Origin: Clostridia bacterium
GTDB lineage: Bacteria > Bacillota_A > Clostridia > Lachnospirales > Cellulosilyticaceae
Reading direction: 5' to 3'
Assembly: GCA_029239935.1 (NCBI GenBank)
Contig: JARBTY010000320.1
Location: forward strand, 1-5,223
DNA length: 5,223 bases
Shown: positions 1-5,223 of the stretch, piece by piece
Layout of the letters: each line of letters begins with the position of its first letter
Numbering within the stretch: position 1 is the stretch's first letter
Notes under the pieces: generated by a model
The model's database searches: none
The model's input: only the letters and a program-made list of their open reading frames with translations
What the model was told of the DNA's origin: nothing
Translations under genes and position numbers: made by a program

Positions 1-442
1 GGGAGGCAATGTGGTGACCCTAGGTGGCAAACCAGATGGAAAGCCATGGAAGATAGGGATACAAGATCCACGGTCAGAAAGTGGAAAATATGTAGGTGTA
101 GTTAATATAAAAGATAAAGCAGTTGTTACCTCTGGAGATTATGAAAGATATTTTGAGAAAGATGGGAAGAGATACCATCATATTTTAGATGCTAAAACAG
201 GTTATCCAGCTGATGCTGGGCTTATTAGCACAACAATTATTGCAGACAAGTCGCTGGATGCGGATGCTTTATCTACGGCAACCTTTATATTAGGCCTAGA
301 AGAAGGACTAAAGCTTGTGGAAAGTTTTGAGGATACTGAAGGCATTTTTATTACAAAAGATAAAAAGATCTATACCACTAACGGTATCAAAGATAGTTTT
401 TCTTTTAAAGATGAGACAGGAGCATATGAGTACATACAATAA
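1..442 (+). CDS. apbE: FAD:protein FMN transferase (ApbE family), C-terminal part; 5' end outside window
   Basis: This is the C-terminal ~147 residues of an ApbE flavin transferase (family members are usually about 300-350 residues). The reading frame is open from base 2, so the GTG at 11 is internal and not a start: the codons before it complete the family motif GGNVVTLGGKPDGKPW, followed by IGIQDP. Further family marks are TSGDYERYF (codons around 130-156), RYHHILDAKTGYPAD (about 170-210, with Ala where many members have Pro in DPKTG) and DADALSTATF (257-286). In that last motif the Asp at 263-265 and the Thr at 275-277 match the Mg-binding D-x-x-x-T seen in characterised members. The enzyme cleaves FAD and links FMN through a phosphoester bond to Thr or Ser of target proteins, usually outside the membrane. 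The next gene, 41 bases downstream with no terminator between, encodes an FMN-binding domain with a flavinylation motif, so it is the obvious substrate. The signal or lipoprotein N-terminus cannot be seen. Confidence 0.95.
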   Translation, partial: GGNVVTLGGKPDGKPWKIGIQDPRSESGKYVGVVNIKDKAVVTSGDYERYFEKDGKRYHHILDAKTGYPADAGLISTTIIADKSLDADALSTATFILGLEEGLKLVESFEDTEGIFITKDKKIYTTNGIKDSFSFKDETGAYEYIQ

Positions 443-470
443 AACGAAGCAGGCAAATCTATAAGCAGAA

Positions 471-476
471 AGGGAG
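471..476 (+). promoter_or_regulatory. Ribosome binding site fixing a TTG start
   Basis: AGGGAG lies 7 bases before the TTG at 484. An in-frame TGA at 481-483 directly precedes that TTG, so no earlier start is possible. The first in-frame ATG (598) would remove the first membrane helix and half of the second. The TTG is therefore the best start. Confidence 0.75.
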
Positions 477-483
477 AACTTGA

Positions 484-2241
484 TTGTTAGGAATTATTTT
501 CATAGGTTTTACAACATTAGCACTTATCATTTTTGCTTTTTTGGAGAAGGGCTTTTCAAAGCTGCATATTCAAAGAAGAGTATTTCAAGTCATATTTATG
601 CTGATTGTAATAGCAGCAACGATCAATACTTATTGGCTTAGACAAGGAAAAGGGTTGACGTGGCTGCAAGATTCTATTTTTACATATGTGTGTCCTATCG
701 GCGGGGTCATATCAAGTTTTAAATATATGACTTCACAGGTGACGCTTGCTGAAAGACTGCACAATCCAGCATCCATCATTATAGGTTCAATGTTGGTTGT
801 GACACTTGTTTTTGGACCAGTTTTTTGCGGCTGGTTATGTCCATTTGGAGCATTACAAGAGTTCTTAGCCTCAGTTTTTAAAAAAATTAATAAAAAATAT
901 TATGGAAAAATAATAGGGGAACGGGCAGATAATATTCTGAAAAACCTAAGATATATAACTTTAGGAGGGGCTGTTATTTTAGTGGCAGTATCACAGATTG
1001 TACTGCTGGAGAGTATCAATCCATATCGCGCCTTTTTAAACTTATTTATTAATGTTTACTCAGTTACGGGCTTAACAGTACTTGGCGTAGTGGTTATTTT
1101 GTCAGCCATAGTTGAGCGTCCTTGGTGCAGATATTTATGTCCCTATGGGATGCTACTTGGTATATTTAATACGGTAAAATTATTTGCAGTAAGAAGAAAT
1201 GCAGACACATGTGTGAACTGTAAGAGATGTGATAAAGCATGCCCTATGAGTATCAAAGTATCAGATAAAACTGCAGTGAGACAGCATTCTTGTATTTCTT
1301 GTATGGAATGTACCTCTAGCGGCGCATGTCCTAAAAAAAGTACTGTAGATATAAGTTTAACAAGATTTAACCATTTCAAAATGAATAGGGGGATGATTGG
1401 AGGCATAAGTGGGTTTTTAATAACCCTGTTAGTAGTCACCAGTATTCTTAGTACACGGCCTATCCGCTCCAAAGAAATAACTGCCGAAGCGGTGTTTAGT
1501 ACAAAAGAAGAGTATACTTATGTAGCAGAAGATACTTATGCAGTAATAGAAAACACTGCAACAGTAGAAAACAATGCGACAGAATCAGAAACTACAGCGA
1601 GTGAGGAGACAGCAGAGCAACCTGATGAAGAGCCAGAAAATCCGAGTGATGATAGTGGAGTACAGTTAGAACGGGATGAAGGGACCGACAAGGGTGTAGC
1701 AGCAATAAAAGAAGAGAAAGCAGCTGTCACTGAATCTACAGTAACACAATCTGAAAAGGTAGATCAGGAGATAAATGATAAGTCAAAAAATCAGTTAGCC
1801 ACCGAGCCAACTGAGAAATCAGCCAATCAGGCAGCAAATAAGCCAATAGAGAAAACAGCAGACAAGGAAACGACTAAGGTGGTAGCAGATCAACCAGCTG
1901 AAAAACCAGTAGAGAAGCCACTTGAAAAACCAAAAGAAGAACCAAAAGAAGAGCCAAAAGAACAACCAAAGATGTATAAAGATGGCACATATACAGCTGG
2001 AGCCAGCGGATACTCTCCGGTTATGCAGGTTGAAGTAACACTAGCAAATGATAAAATTACAGGCATCAGAATACTTCAGCACAATGAAACTCCAGGATTT
2101 TATGAAAGAGTATTTAATACGATTCCGGCAGCTATTATAAGTAGCCAATCAGCTAATGTGGATGTCGTATCAGGGGCTTCGCTTACCTCAAATGCTATCA
2201 TAACAGCTATTAAAAATGCACTGGCACAAGCTAAACTATAA
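484..2241 (+). CDS. NapH/NosR-like membrane 4Fe-4S protein fused to a C-terminal FMN-binding domain
   Basis: This 585-residue membrane electron-transfer protein has six predicted helices (about 1-19, 32-52, 97-114, 155-175, 191-210, 303-322). The short loops following helices 1, 3 and 5 are rich in Lys/Arg, which places them and the ferredoxin segment in the cytoplasm and the C-terminus outside. The NapH/NosR-type motifs are CGWLCPFGALQE (115-126) and RPWCRYLCPYGML (212-224), plus an extra CPIGG at 70-74. Two 4Fe-4S clusters are indicated by C243-C246-C249-C253P and C270-C273-C276-C282P; the second has five residues, not three, before the last Cys. Residues ~326-496 form a Glu/Lys/Thr/Ala/Pro-rich linker with no predicted fold. 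Residues ~497-585 are an FMN_bind domain (YKDGTYTA; DVVSGASLTS), in which Ser566 sits where the FMN-linked Thr/Ser of NqrC/RnfG-type domains lies. The adjacent apbE supports covalent flavinylation. The inferred role is to pass electrons from the cytoplasm or membrane to an extracellular flavin. The electron donor and acceptor are unknown. NosR itself carries its FMN domain at the N-terminus, so this is not NosR. Confidence 0.9.
   Translation: MLGIIFIGFTTLALIIFAFLEKGFSKLHIQRRVFQVIFMLIVIAATINTYWLRQGKGLTWLQDSIFTYVCPIGGVISSFKYMTSQVTLAERLHNPASIIIGSMLVVTLVFGPVFCGWLCPFGALQEFLASVFKKINKKYYGKIIGERADNILKNLRYITLGGAVILVAVSQIVLLESINPYRAFLNLFINVYSVTGLTVLGVVVILSAIVERPWCRYLCPYGMLLGIFNTVKLFAVRRNADTCVNCKRCDKACPMSIKVSDKTAVRQHSCISCMECTSSGACPKKSTVDISLTRFNHFKMNRGMIGGISGFLITLLVVTSILSTRPIRSKEITAEAVFSTKEEYTYVAEDTYAVIENTATVENNATESETTASEETAEQPDEEPENPSDDSGVQLERDEGTDKGVAAIKEEKAAVTESTVTQSEKVDQEINDKSKNQLATEPTEKSANQAANKPIEKTADKETTKVVADQPAEKPVEKPLEKPKEEPKEEPKEQPKMYKDGTYTAGASGYSPVMQVEVTLANDKITGIRILQHNETPGFYERVFNTIPAAIISSQSANVDVVSGASLTSNAIITAIKNALAQAKL
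1930..1971 (+). repeat. In-frame 12-base tandem repeat in the linker (3.5 copies)
   Basis: Three 12-base units of the form CCAAAAGAAGAA (1930-1941, 1942-1953, 1954-1965) and a half unit (1966-1971) encode PKEE, PKEE, PKEQ, PK. They sit just before the FMN-binding domain. Upstream codons for EKPVEKPLEK continue the same charged Pro-spaced pattern in degenerate form. The unit is a multiple of three, so copy-number change would alter linker length without breaking the frame. Confidence 0.85.
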
Positions 2242-2253
2242 TCAATAACACTT

Positions 2254-2309
2254 TAATAGTATAATAAGAGCTTATCAAAGGGTAAGATTTATTATACTAT
2301 TATTTTTTT
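2254..2309 (+). terminator. Strong rho-independent terminator
   Basis: The hairpin begins 13 bases after the stop codon. The outer arms AATAGTATAATAA (2255-2267) and TTATTATACTATT (2289-2301) are perfectly complementary, with an extra T2254-A2302 pair. A small internal loop (GAG / AT) leads to the inner stem CTTATC (2271-2276) with GGTAAG (2281-2286, one G-U pair) and the loop AAAG. Seven T follow at 2303-2309. It ends the apbE/FMN-protein transcript and separates it from the chemoreceptor gene. Confidence 0.93.
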
Positions 2310-2352
2310 ATCTTGATGATAATTTCAAAAGAAGAAAAGAATCAGGAGATAT

Positions 2353-2377
2353 TTGTAAATTTTTATGGTAATATAAT
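2353..2377 (+). promoter_or_regulatory. Possible promoter for the chemoreceptor gene (weak)
   Basis: A perfect -10-like TATAAT occurs at 2372-2377, with TTGTAA at 2353-2358 as the only nearby -35-like hexamer. The spacer is just 13 bases, well short of the usual 16-18. No convincing motility sigma-factor site (TAAA-N15-GCCGATAA) is seen; CTGATAGA at 2401 has TAAA only 11 bases before it. A promoter is expected here because of the terminator just upstream, but its exact site is uncertain in such AT-rich DNA. Confidence 0.2.
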
Positions 2378-2408
2378 ATGGAGAGTAAAAAACAATTCAA
2401 CTGATAGA

Positions 2409-2428
2409 ATATTAAAAATATTTAATAT
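2409..2428. repeat. Perfect 8-base inverted repeat in the chemoreceptor leader
   Basis: ATATTAAA (2409-2416) and TTTAATAT (2421-2428) are exact reverse complements around a 4-base centre. It lies between the candidate -10 and the Shine-Dalgarno sequence. It has no T-tail and contains only A and T, so it may be chance in an AT-rich leader, or an operator-like site. Confidence 0.35.
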
Positions 2429-2448
2429 AAAACATAAATATAAAATAT

Positions 2449-2453
2449 AGGAG
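2449..2453 (+). promoter_or_regulatory. Shine-Dalgarno sequence of the original chemoreceptor start
   Basis: AGGAG lies 8 bases before the ATG at 2462, an ideal arrangement. That ATG opens only a seven-codon frame (MITIKRV, then TAG at 2483-2485). The good signal marks where translation of the chemoreceptor originally began. Confidence 0.7.
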
Positions 2454-2461
2454 TGTAGAGT

Positions 2462-2646
2462 ATGATTACTATTAAACGTGTCTAGGTATCTTTTCAGTAG
2501 GAAGCCTCAGTAAAGTCAATGAAAATGCAAAGATTATTTCCAGTGAAGTTATCCCTCAGCTGAACTATGGGCATACGCTTAATTTTGAAGCAGCTACTTT
2601 TAGGTCCCTCGAATACCAACATATTGGAGCACAAAGTAGTGAGGAT
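2462..2646 (+). pseudogene. Broken 5' end of the chemoreceptor gene (lost TM1 and frame)
   Basis: From the ATG at 2462 the reading is MITIKRV and stop. The frame used by the downstream receptor is blocked by TAA at 2473-2475 and open from 2476. Reading that frame gives [18 protein letters not shown] and then ligand-domain-like sequence ([18 protein letters not shown]) running without interruption into the MCP body. [15 protein letters not shown] resembles the end of TM1 and the beginning of helix 1 in four-helix-bundle receptors, so about 20 or more codons of the first helix appear to be missing. A -1 shift alone would join MITIKRV directly to LGIFSVGS and still give no full membrane helix, so an internal deletion not divisible by three fits best. 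No ATG, GTG or TTG occurs in the receptor frame between 2476 and 2647. Confidence 0.7.
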
Positions 2647-4116
2647 ATGAAGGCCTTGCAGCAGGAACTGGCAGATCTTAAAGAGTCCATTGGGCTTCAT
2701 ATTAGTGAGCAGAAAGTTCTAAATGATAATGAAGATATTCAAATGTTTGAAGCAGAGTGGAAGAACTATTTAGATGTACATAACCAAATGATTGCATGGA
2801 GTAATATGCTTAAGACAAAAGAGGCTATGGACTTTATGGCAAGTGATGGGAAAGAGGCCTATGATAATATGGCAAAGTCTCTTCAGACTCTTGTGAAAAA
2901 TAATGAGGAGGCAGCAAGGCAAGTCAGCCTTGCTGGAGATGAGACGTATAATAATGCAAAAAAATTATTAATCATAGCAGCCATAGCAGCACTTATTGTG
3001 GGGACTTTAATGTCTATTGCTAATATTGCATCTATTATTAAGCCTATTGATATCTTAAAGAAAAGACTCCAACAATTAGCTCAAAATGGAGGAGACCTGA
3101 CACAGACCATTCAAATAAAATCAAAAGATGAAATAGGCGAATTAGCCTTGGCAGTTAATCAATTTATAGGGAACATAAGGGAGATTATTTTGGAGGTAAA
3201 CCTCTGTGCCAATGGGGTATCGGATAGTGCTAAAAGTGTAGCCAGTTATTTAACCCTCCTAAATAATCATATTAATGATTCATCAGCTACTGTTGAAGAG
3301 TTAGCAGCAGGTATGGAAGAGACATCAGCTTCCACAGAGGAAGTTAATGCCTCTTCTGTCGAAATTGAAACAGCTATTTTTGCGATGAGTAAAAAAGCTG
3401 AAGGAGGAGCCACAGCGGCTGGAGAAATCAACAAACGGGCCAACAAACTTAAGCAAAGTGCTGTTTCTTCCCAAGAGGCGGCGGTGCAGATTTATGAAAA
3501 AGCTAAGGATAAATTGGAGACAGCTCTAGAGCAGGCAAAAGCTATTAGTGAAATCAGCCTGCTTTCGGATACAATACTTGAGATTTCGGGGCAGACCAAT
3601 CTACTGGCTTTAAATGCAGCGATAGAAGCAGCAAGAGCAGGAGAGGCAGGACGGGGCTTTGCCGTTGTTGCAGATGAAATCAGAAAGCTAGCAGAGCACT
3701 CTCAAAATACAATCAATAAAATTCAAAGTGTAACAGCAGAGGTAGTAGACTCCGTAAAAAACTTGGCAGATAGTTCAAAGTCGGTGATGAGCTTTATAGA
3801 TACGACAGTAACTAAGGATTATGAGGAACAGGTAAAAACTGGAGAGGCGTATGGAGAAGATGCTGTATATGTAGATAACCTTGTTAGCGGCTTCAGCGCT
3901 ACATCACAGGAGCTCACAGCTACAATTCAAGAAGTTATTAAGGCCATTAATGATATTACCATTACGATGAATGAAGGGGCAAAAGGTACTCAAAATATTG
4001 CAGAAAAGATAACAGAGATTGTTGTACTTACAGAAGATATCAATCAGCAGATGGCAATCAGTACGCAAAATGCAGAGCTCTTGAAAAGATCGGTAGATAA
4101 GTTTACCGTACAGTAG
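2647..4116 (+). CDS. Methyl-accepting chemotaxis protein, N-terminally truncated
   Basis: Chemoreceptor that would signal to CheA/CheW through its cytoplasmic hairpin. Numbered from the ATG at 2647, the rest of a four-helix-bundle sensor domain occupies ~1-105 and TM2 ~107-131 ([13 protein letters not shown]). HAMP begins at [10 protein letters not shown] and includes DEIGEL at 161-166. The signalling domain runs from ~185 to the end, with the family hairpin [18 protein letters not shown] (316-333) and [16 protein letters not shown] (335-350). Glu/Ala/Ser-rich stretches ([28 protein letters not shown]) are candidate methylation helices. There is no C-terminal NWETF-type tether. The start at 2647 is doubtful: only a weak GTGAGG lies 2 bases upstream, and 57 more codons of receptor sequence precede it in frame (see the entry for 2462-2646). 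With TM1 absent the sensor domain probably is not exported, so the gene is likely a pseudogene or gives a signalling-only fragment. It ends in tandem TAG codons. Confidence 0.85.
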   Translation: MKALQQELADLKESIGLHISEQKVLNDNEDIQMFEAEWKNYLDVHNQMIAWSNMLKTKEAMDFMASDGKEAYDNMAKSLQTLVKNNEEAARQVSLAGDETYNNAKKLLIIAAIAALIVGTLMSIANIASIIKPIDILKKRLQQLAQNGGDLTQTIQIKSKDEIGELALAVNQFIGNIREIILEVNLCANGVSDSAKSVASYLTLLNNHINDSSATVEELAAGMEETSASTEEVNASSVEIETAIFAMSKKAEGGATAAGEINKRANKLKQSAVSSQEAAVQIYEKAKDKLETALEQAKAISEISLLSDTILEISGQTNLLALNAAIEAARAGEAGRGFAVVADEIRKLAEHSQNTINKIQSVTAEVVDSVKNLADSSKSVMSFIDTTVTKDYEEQVKTGEAYGEDAVYVDNLVSGFSATSQELTATIQEVIKAINDITITMNEGAKGTQNIAEKITEIVVLTEDINQQMAISTQNAELLKRSVDKFTVQ

Positions 4117-4153
4117 TAGCTGCTTTTAGGTACAAAAATATATCGCAAAAGAT

Positions 4154-4159
4154 GAGGGG
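4154..4159 (+). promoter_or_regulatory. Ribosome binding site deciding the DUF554 start at 4167
   Basis: GAGGGG lies 7 bases before the ATG at 4167. An in-frame ATG at 4152 overlaps this purine run and has no Shine-Dalgarno sequence of its own; starting there would only add MRGIS. The 4167 start gives the usual family beginning MLGTIVNT. Confidence 0.75.
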
Positions 4160-4166
4160 AATAAGC

Positions 4167-4856
4167 ATGTTAGGAACCATTGTTAATACCATTGCTATTG
4201 CAGCAGGAAGTCTGCTGGGATTATTGATAAAGGGAGGTATTCCCAAACGTTTTAATGAAATCATTATGAAGGCATTAGGGCTCAGTGTCTTCTATATAGG
4301 TCTCTCAGGAAGTCTAAAAAGTACAGATACACTCTTATTAATTTTGTCGCTGATTATTGGTGCTCTCATTGGCGAACTGGCTGATATAGATAAATGGTTA
4401 AGTAATCTAGGACAAACCATAGAAAATAGATTTAAAAAACTTGGCAAGGGTGGAAGCATAGCAGAAGGTTTTGTATCTGCAAGTCTGCTGTTTTGCATAG
4501 GGTCTATGGCTATTGTAGGTTCCATTCAAAGTGGACTAGAGGGCAATCATACGATGCTGTTTATCAAATCCATGCTGGACGGTATCACCTCTATTATTTA
4601 TGCCTCTTCTATGGGGATAGGAGTTATCTTTTCGGCGGTTGCTGTATTTATTTATCAAGGGGCCATTACCCTTGCGTCTGGATTTTTGGGGAATATACTG
4701 CAGGAAGCTCAGATTGCCAATATAACGGGGATAGGCAGTATTCTTATTATGGCATTAGGACTCAACCTGCTGGAGATTACAAAAATAAAGGTAGCTAATT
4801 TTTTACCTGCTATTTTTATCCCTATGATTTATTATATTGTACTCAGCTTCATTTAA
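4167..4856 (+). CDS. DUF554 family membrane protein (YdfK/YqgA-like)
   Basis: This 229-residue polytopic membrane protein has the normal length for DUF554. Family marks are the start MLGTIVNTIAIAAGSLLGLL, GALIGELADID (65-75), FCIGSMAIVGSIQSGLEG (109-126), the segment KSMLDGITSIIYASSMGIGV (134-153), and SAVAVFIYQGAITL (156-169). Hydrophobic stretches around 4-21, 37-48, 55-70, 103-120, 139-163, 165-178, 186-202 and 209-228 suggest six to eight helices. The biochemical function of DUF554 is not established; transport is often supposed but I cannot show it here. The gap to the chemoreceptor stop is 50 bases with no terminator, so read-through transcription is possible, but no functional link is implied by sequence. 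The start at 4167 is preferred over 4152 on ribosome-binding grounds. Confidence 0.9.
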   Translation: MLGTIVNTIAIAAGSLLGLLIKGGIPKRFNEIIMKALGLSVFYIGLSGSLKSTDTLLLILSLIIGALIGELADIDKWLSNLGQTIENRFKKLGKGGSIAEGFVSASLLFCIGSMAIVGSIQSGLEGNHTMLFIKSMLDGITSIIYASSMGIGVIFSAVAVFIYQGAITLASGFLGNILQEAQIANITGIGSILIMALGLNLLEITKIKVANFLPAIFIPMIYYIVLSFI

Positions 4857-4890
4857 TCTTTGATGCATACTGTGGTTATAAAAGGGCAAC

Positions 4891-4896
4891 TATAAT
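4891..4896 (+). promoter_or_regulatory. Candidate -10 element upstream of the amidase gene
   Basis: TATAAT at 4891-4896 is a perfect -10 hexamer in the 125-base leader, but nothing like TTGACA stands 16-18 bases before it. An alternative is TTGGCA (4931-4936) with a poor TATTTA at 4955-4960, an 18-base spacer. The amidase probably has its own promoter here, but I cannot choose between these. Confidence 0.2.
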
Positions 4897-4967
4897 CAAT
4901 TCAATTAGCCATGACATAAAATAGGCATAATTGGCACATAAATAATAAGGACATTATTTATGACAGC

Positions 4968-4973
4968 AAGGAG
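4968..4973 (+). promoter_or_regulatory. Ribosome binding site of the amidase gene
   Basis: AAGGAG lies 8 bases before the ATG at 4982 and fixes that start. An ATG at 4976 is followed at once by TAA and is not a gene. Confidence 0.8.
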
Positions 4974-4981
4974 ACATGTAA

Positions 4982-5223
4982 ATGAAGCAAACGATTAAAA
5001 GAGGTATTTATGGATTGATTATAGCGGGTGTTTTAGCTGCAAACAGTTTTTCAGTGTGTGCCAAAGAAGGCTTTACAGTATGTATAGACCCAGGGCATCA
5101 GGCCAAGGGAGATCCAAGAGGAGAGCCCATTGCACCAGGTTCTGCCAATAAGAAGGCGAGAGTATCTTCGGGAACCAGCGGGGTAGGGACCAAAAAGGCA
5201 GAATATCAGGTGAATCTGGAAGC
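4982..5223 (+). CDS. Secreted N-acetylmuramoyl-L-alanine amidase (Amidase_3), 3' end outside window
   Basis: The first 80 residues of a cell-wall hydrolase are visible. A signal peptide is clear: positive start MKQTIKR, hydrophobic core GIYGLIIAGVLAA and a likely cleavage after VCA (residues 25-27). Cys26 is not in a lipobox. The mature part opens directly with the Amidase_3 strand FTVCIDPGHQ, where His39 (5096-5098) is the expected first zinc ligand. GDPRGEPIAPGS and RVSSGTSGVGTKKAEYQVNLEA follow. In this family the Glu of the EYQVNL segment (Glu74, 5201-5203) is the expected second zinc ligand; the later His and catalytic Glu lie beyond the window. The enzyme would cut the bond between N-acetylmuramic acid and L-Ala of peptidoglycan outside the cell. 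Any C-terminal wall-binding or SH3 domains cannot be seen. Confidence 0.93.
   Translation, partial: MKQTIKRGIYGLIIAGVLAANSFSVCAKEGFTVCIDPGHQAKGDPRGEPIAPGSANKKARVSSGTSGVGTKKAEYQVNLE

Noticed and set aside
11..13. GTG as the start of the ApbE gene
   Set aside because: Upstream codons from base 2 complete the ApbE motif GGNV, so the gene continues beyond the window edge.
1143..1472. Minus-strand frame of 109 codons
   Set aside because: It lies wholly inside the Fe-S/FMN protein opposite its well-conserved ferredoxin region, has no family resemblance and no convincing start signal; it is a shadow.
1536..1730. Minus-strand frame of 64 codons rich in Ser, Val and Ala
   Set aside because: It is the complement of the low-complexity linker, and its composition follows from that repeat-like coding; not a gene.
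2494..2700. Minus-strand frame of 68 codons over the broken chemoreceptor start
   Set aside because: The + strand here clearly encodes receptor-like sequence in frame with the MCP body, and the reverse frame shows no recognisable protein.
4111..4127. Short hairpin AGTAG-TAG-CTGCT followed by a few T as a terminator after the chemoreceptor
   Set aside because: The stem has only five pairs including a G-U pair, and the T-run is too short for a credible terminator.
4493..4798. Second + strand frame of 101 codons inside the DUF554 gene
   Set aside because: It is out of frame with a gene showing full-length family motifs; its Tyr/Cys/His-rich translation is typical of a shifted frame.
4872..4897. 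Inverted repeat GGTTATA / TATAATC as a terminator after DUF554
   Set aside because: The stem has seven AT-rich pairs with a ten-base loop and no T-tract after it, and it overlaps a candidate promoter element.

Overview
This window reads as AT-rich chromosomal DNA from a Gram-positive, most likely anaerobic member of the Clostridia. The evidence is A/T-rich third codon positions, strong AGGAG-type ribosome binding sites, a T-tailed terminator, a clostridial-style Amidase_3 protein and a clostridial-looking membrane Fe-S/FMN redox protein. I cannot name the genus from sequence alone. All genes are on the + strand and are ordinary chromosomal types. I see no tRNA, rRNA, CRISPR array, insertion sequence or phage gene.

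Region 1 (1-2309) is a two-gene flavin/electron-transfer unit closed by a strong intrinsic terminator. It holds the C-terminal part of an ApbE-type FAD:protein FMN transferase. Forty-one bases later comes a TTG-started 585-residue membrane protein. That protein joins a six-helix NapH/NosR-like polyferredoxin core, a ~170-residue charged disordered linker with tandem repeats, and one extracytoplasmic FMN-binding domain carrying an SGAS flavinylation motif. The inferred job is that ApbE attaches FMN covalently to the second protein, which then carries electrons from the cytoplasmic side through Fe-S centres to a flavin outside the membrane.

Region 2 (2310-4116) is a leader and a methyl-accepting chemotaxis protein whose 5' end is damaged. 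A good Shine-Dalgarno sequence and ATG at 2462 lead to a stop after seven codons. The chemoreceptor frame resumes only from about 2476-2482, already at the end of the first membrane helix. The rest (part of the four-helix ligand domain, TM2, HAMP and signalling hairpin) is intact.

Region 3 (4117-4856) is a DUF554 membrane protein, better started at 4167 than at the upstream ATG at 4152. No terminator is visible between it and the chemoreceptor gene.

Region 4 (4857-5223) is a 125-base leader followed by the start of a secreted N-acetylmuramoyl-L-alanine amidase, cut by the window end.

I do not see a wholly undescribed system. The observations most worth checking are the single-polypeptide Fe-S-to-FMN conduit with its wall-spanning linker, and the broken chemoreceptor start.
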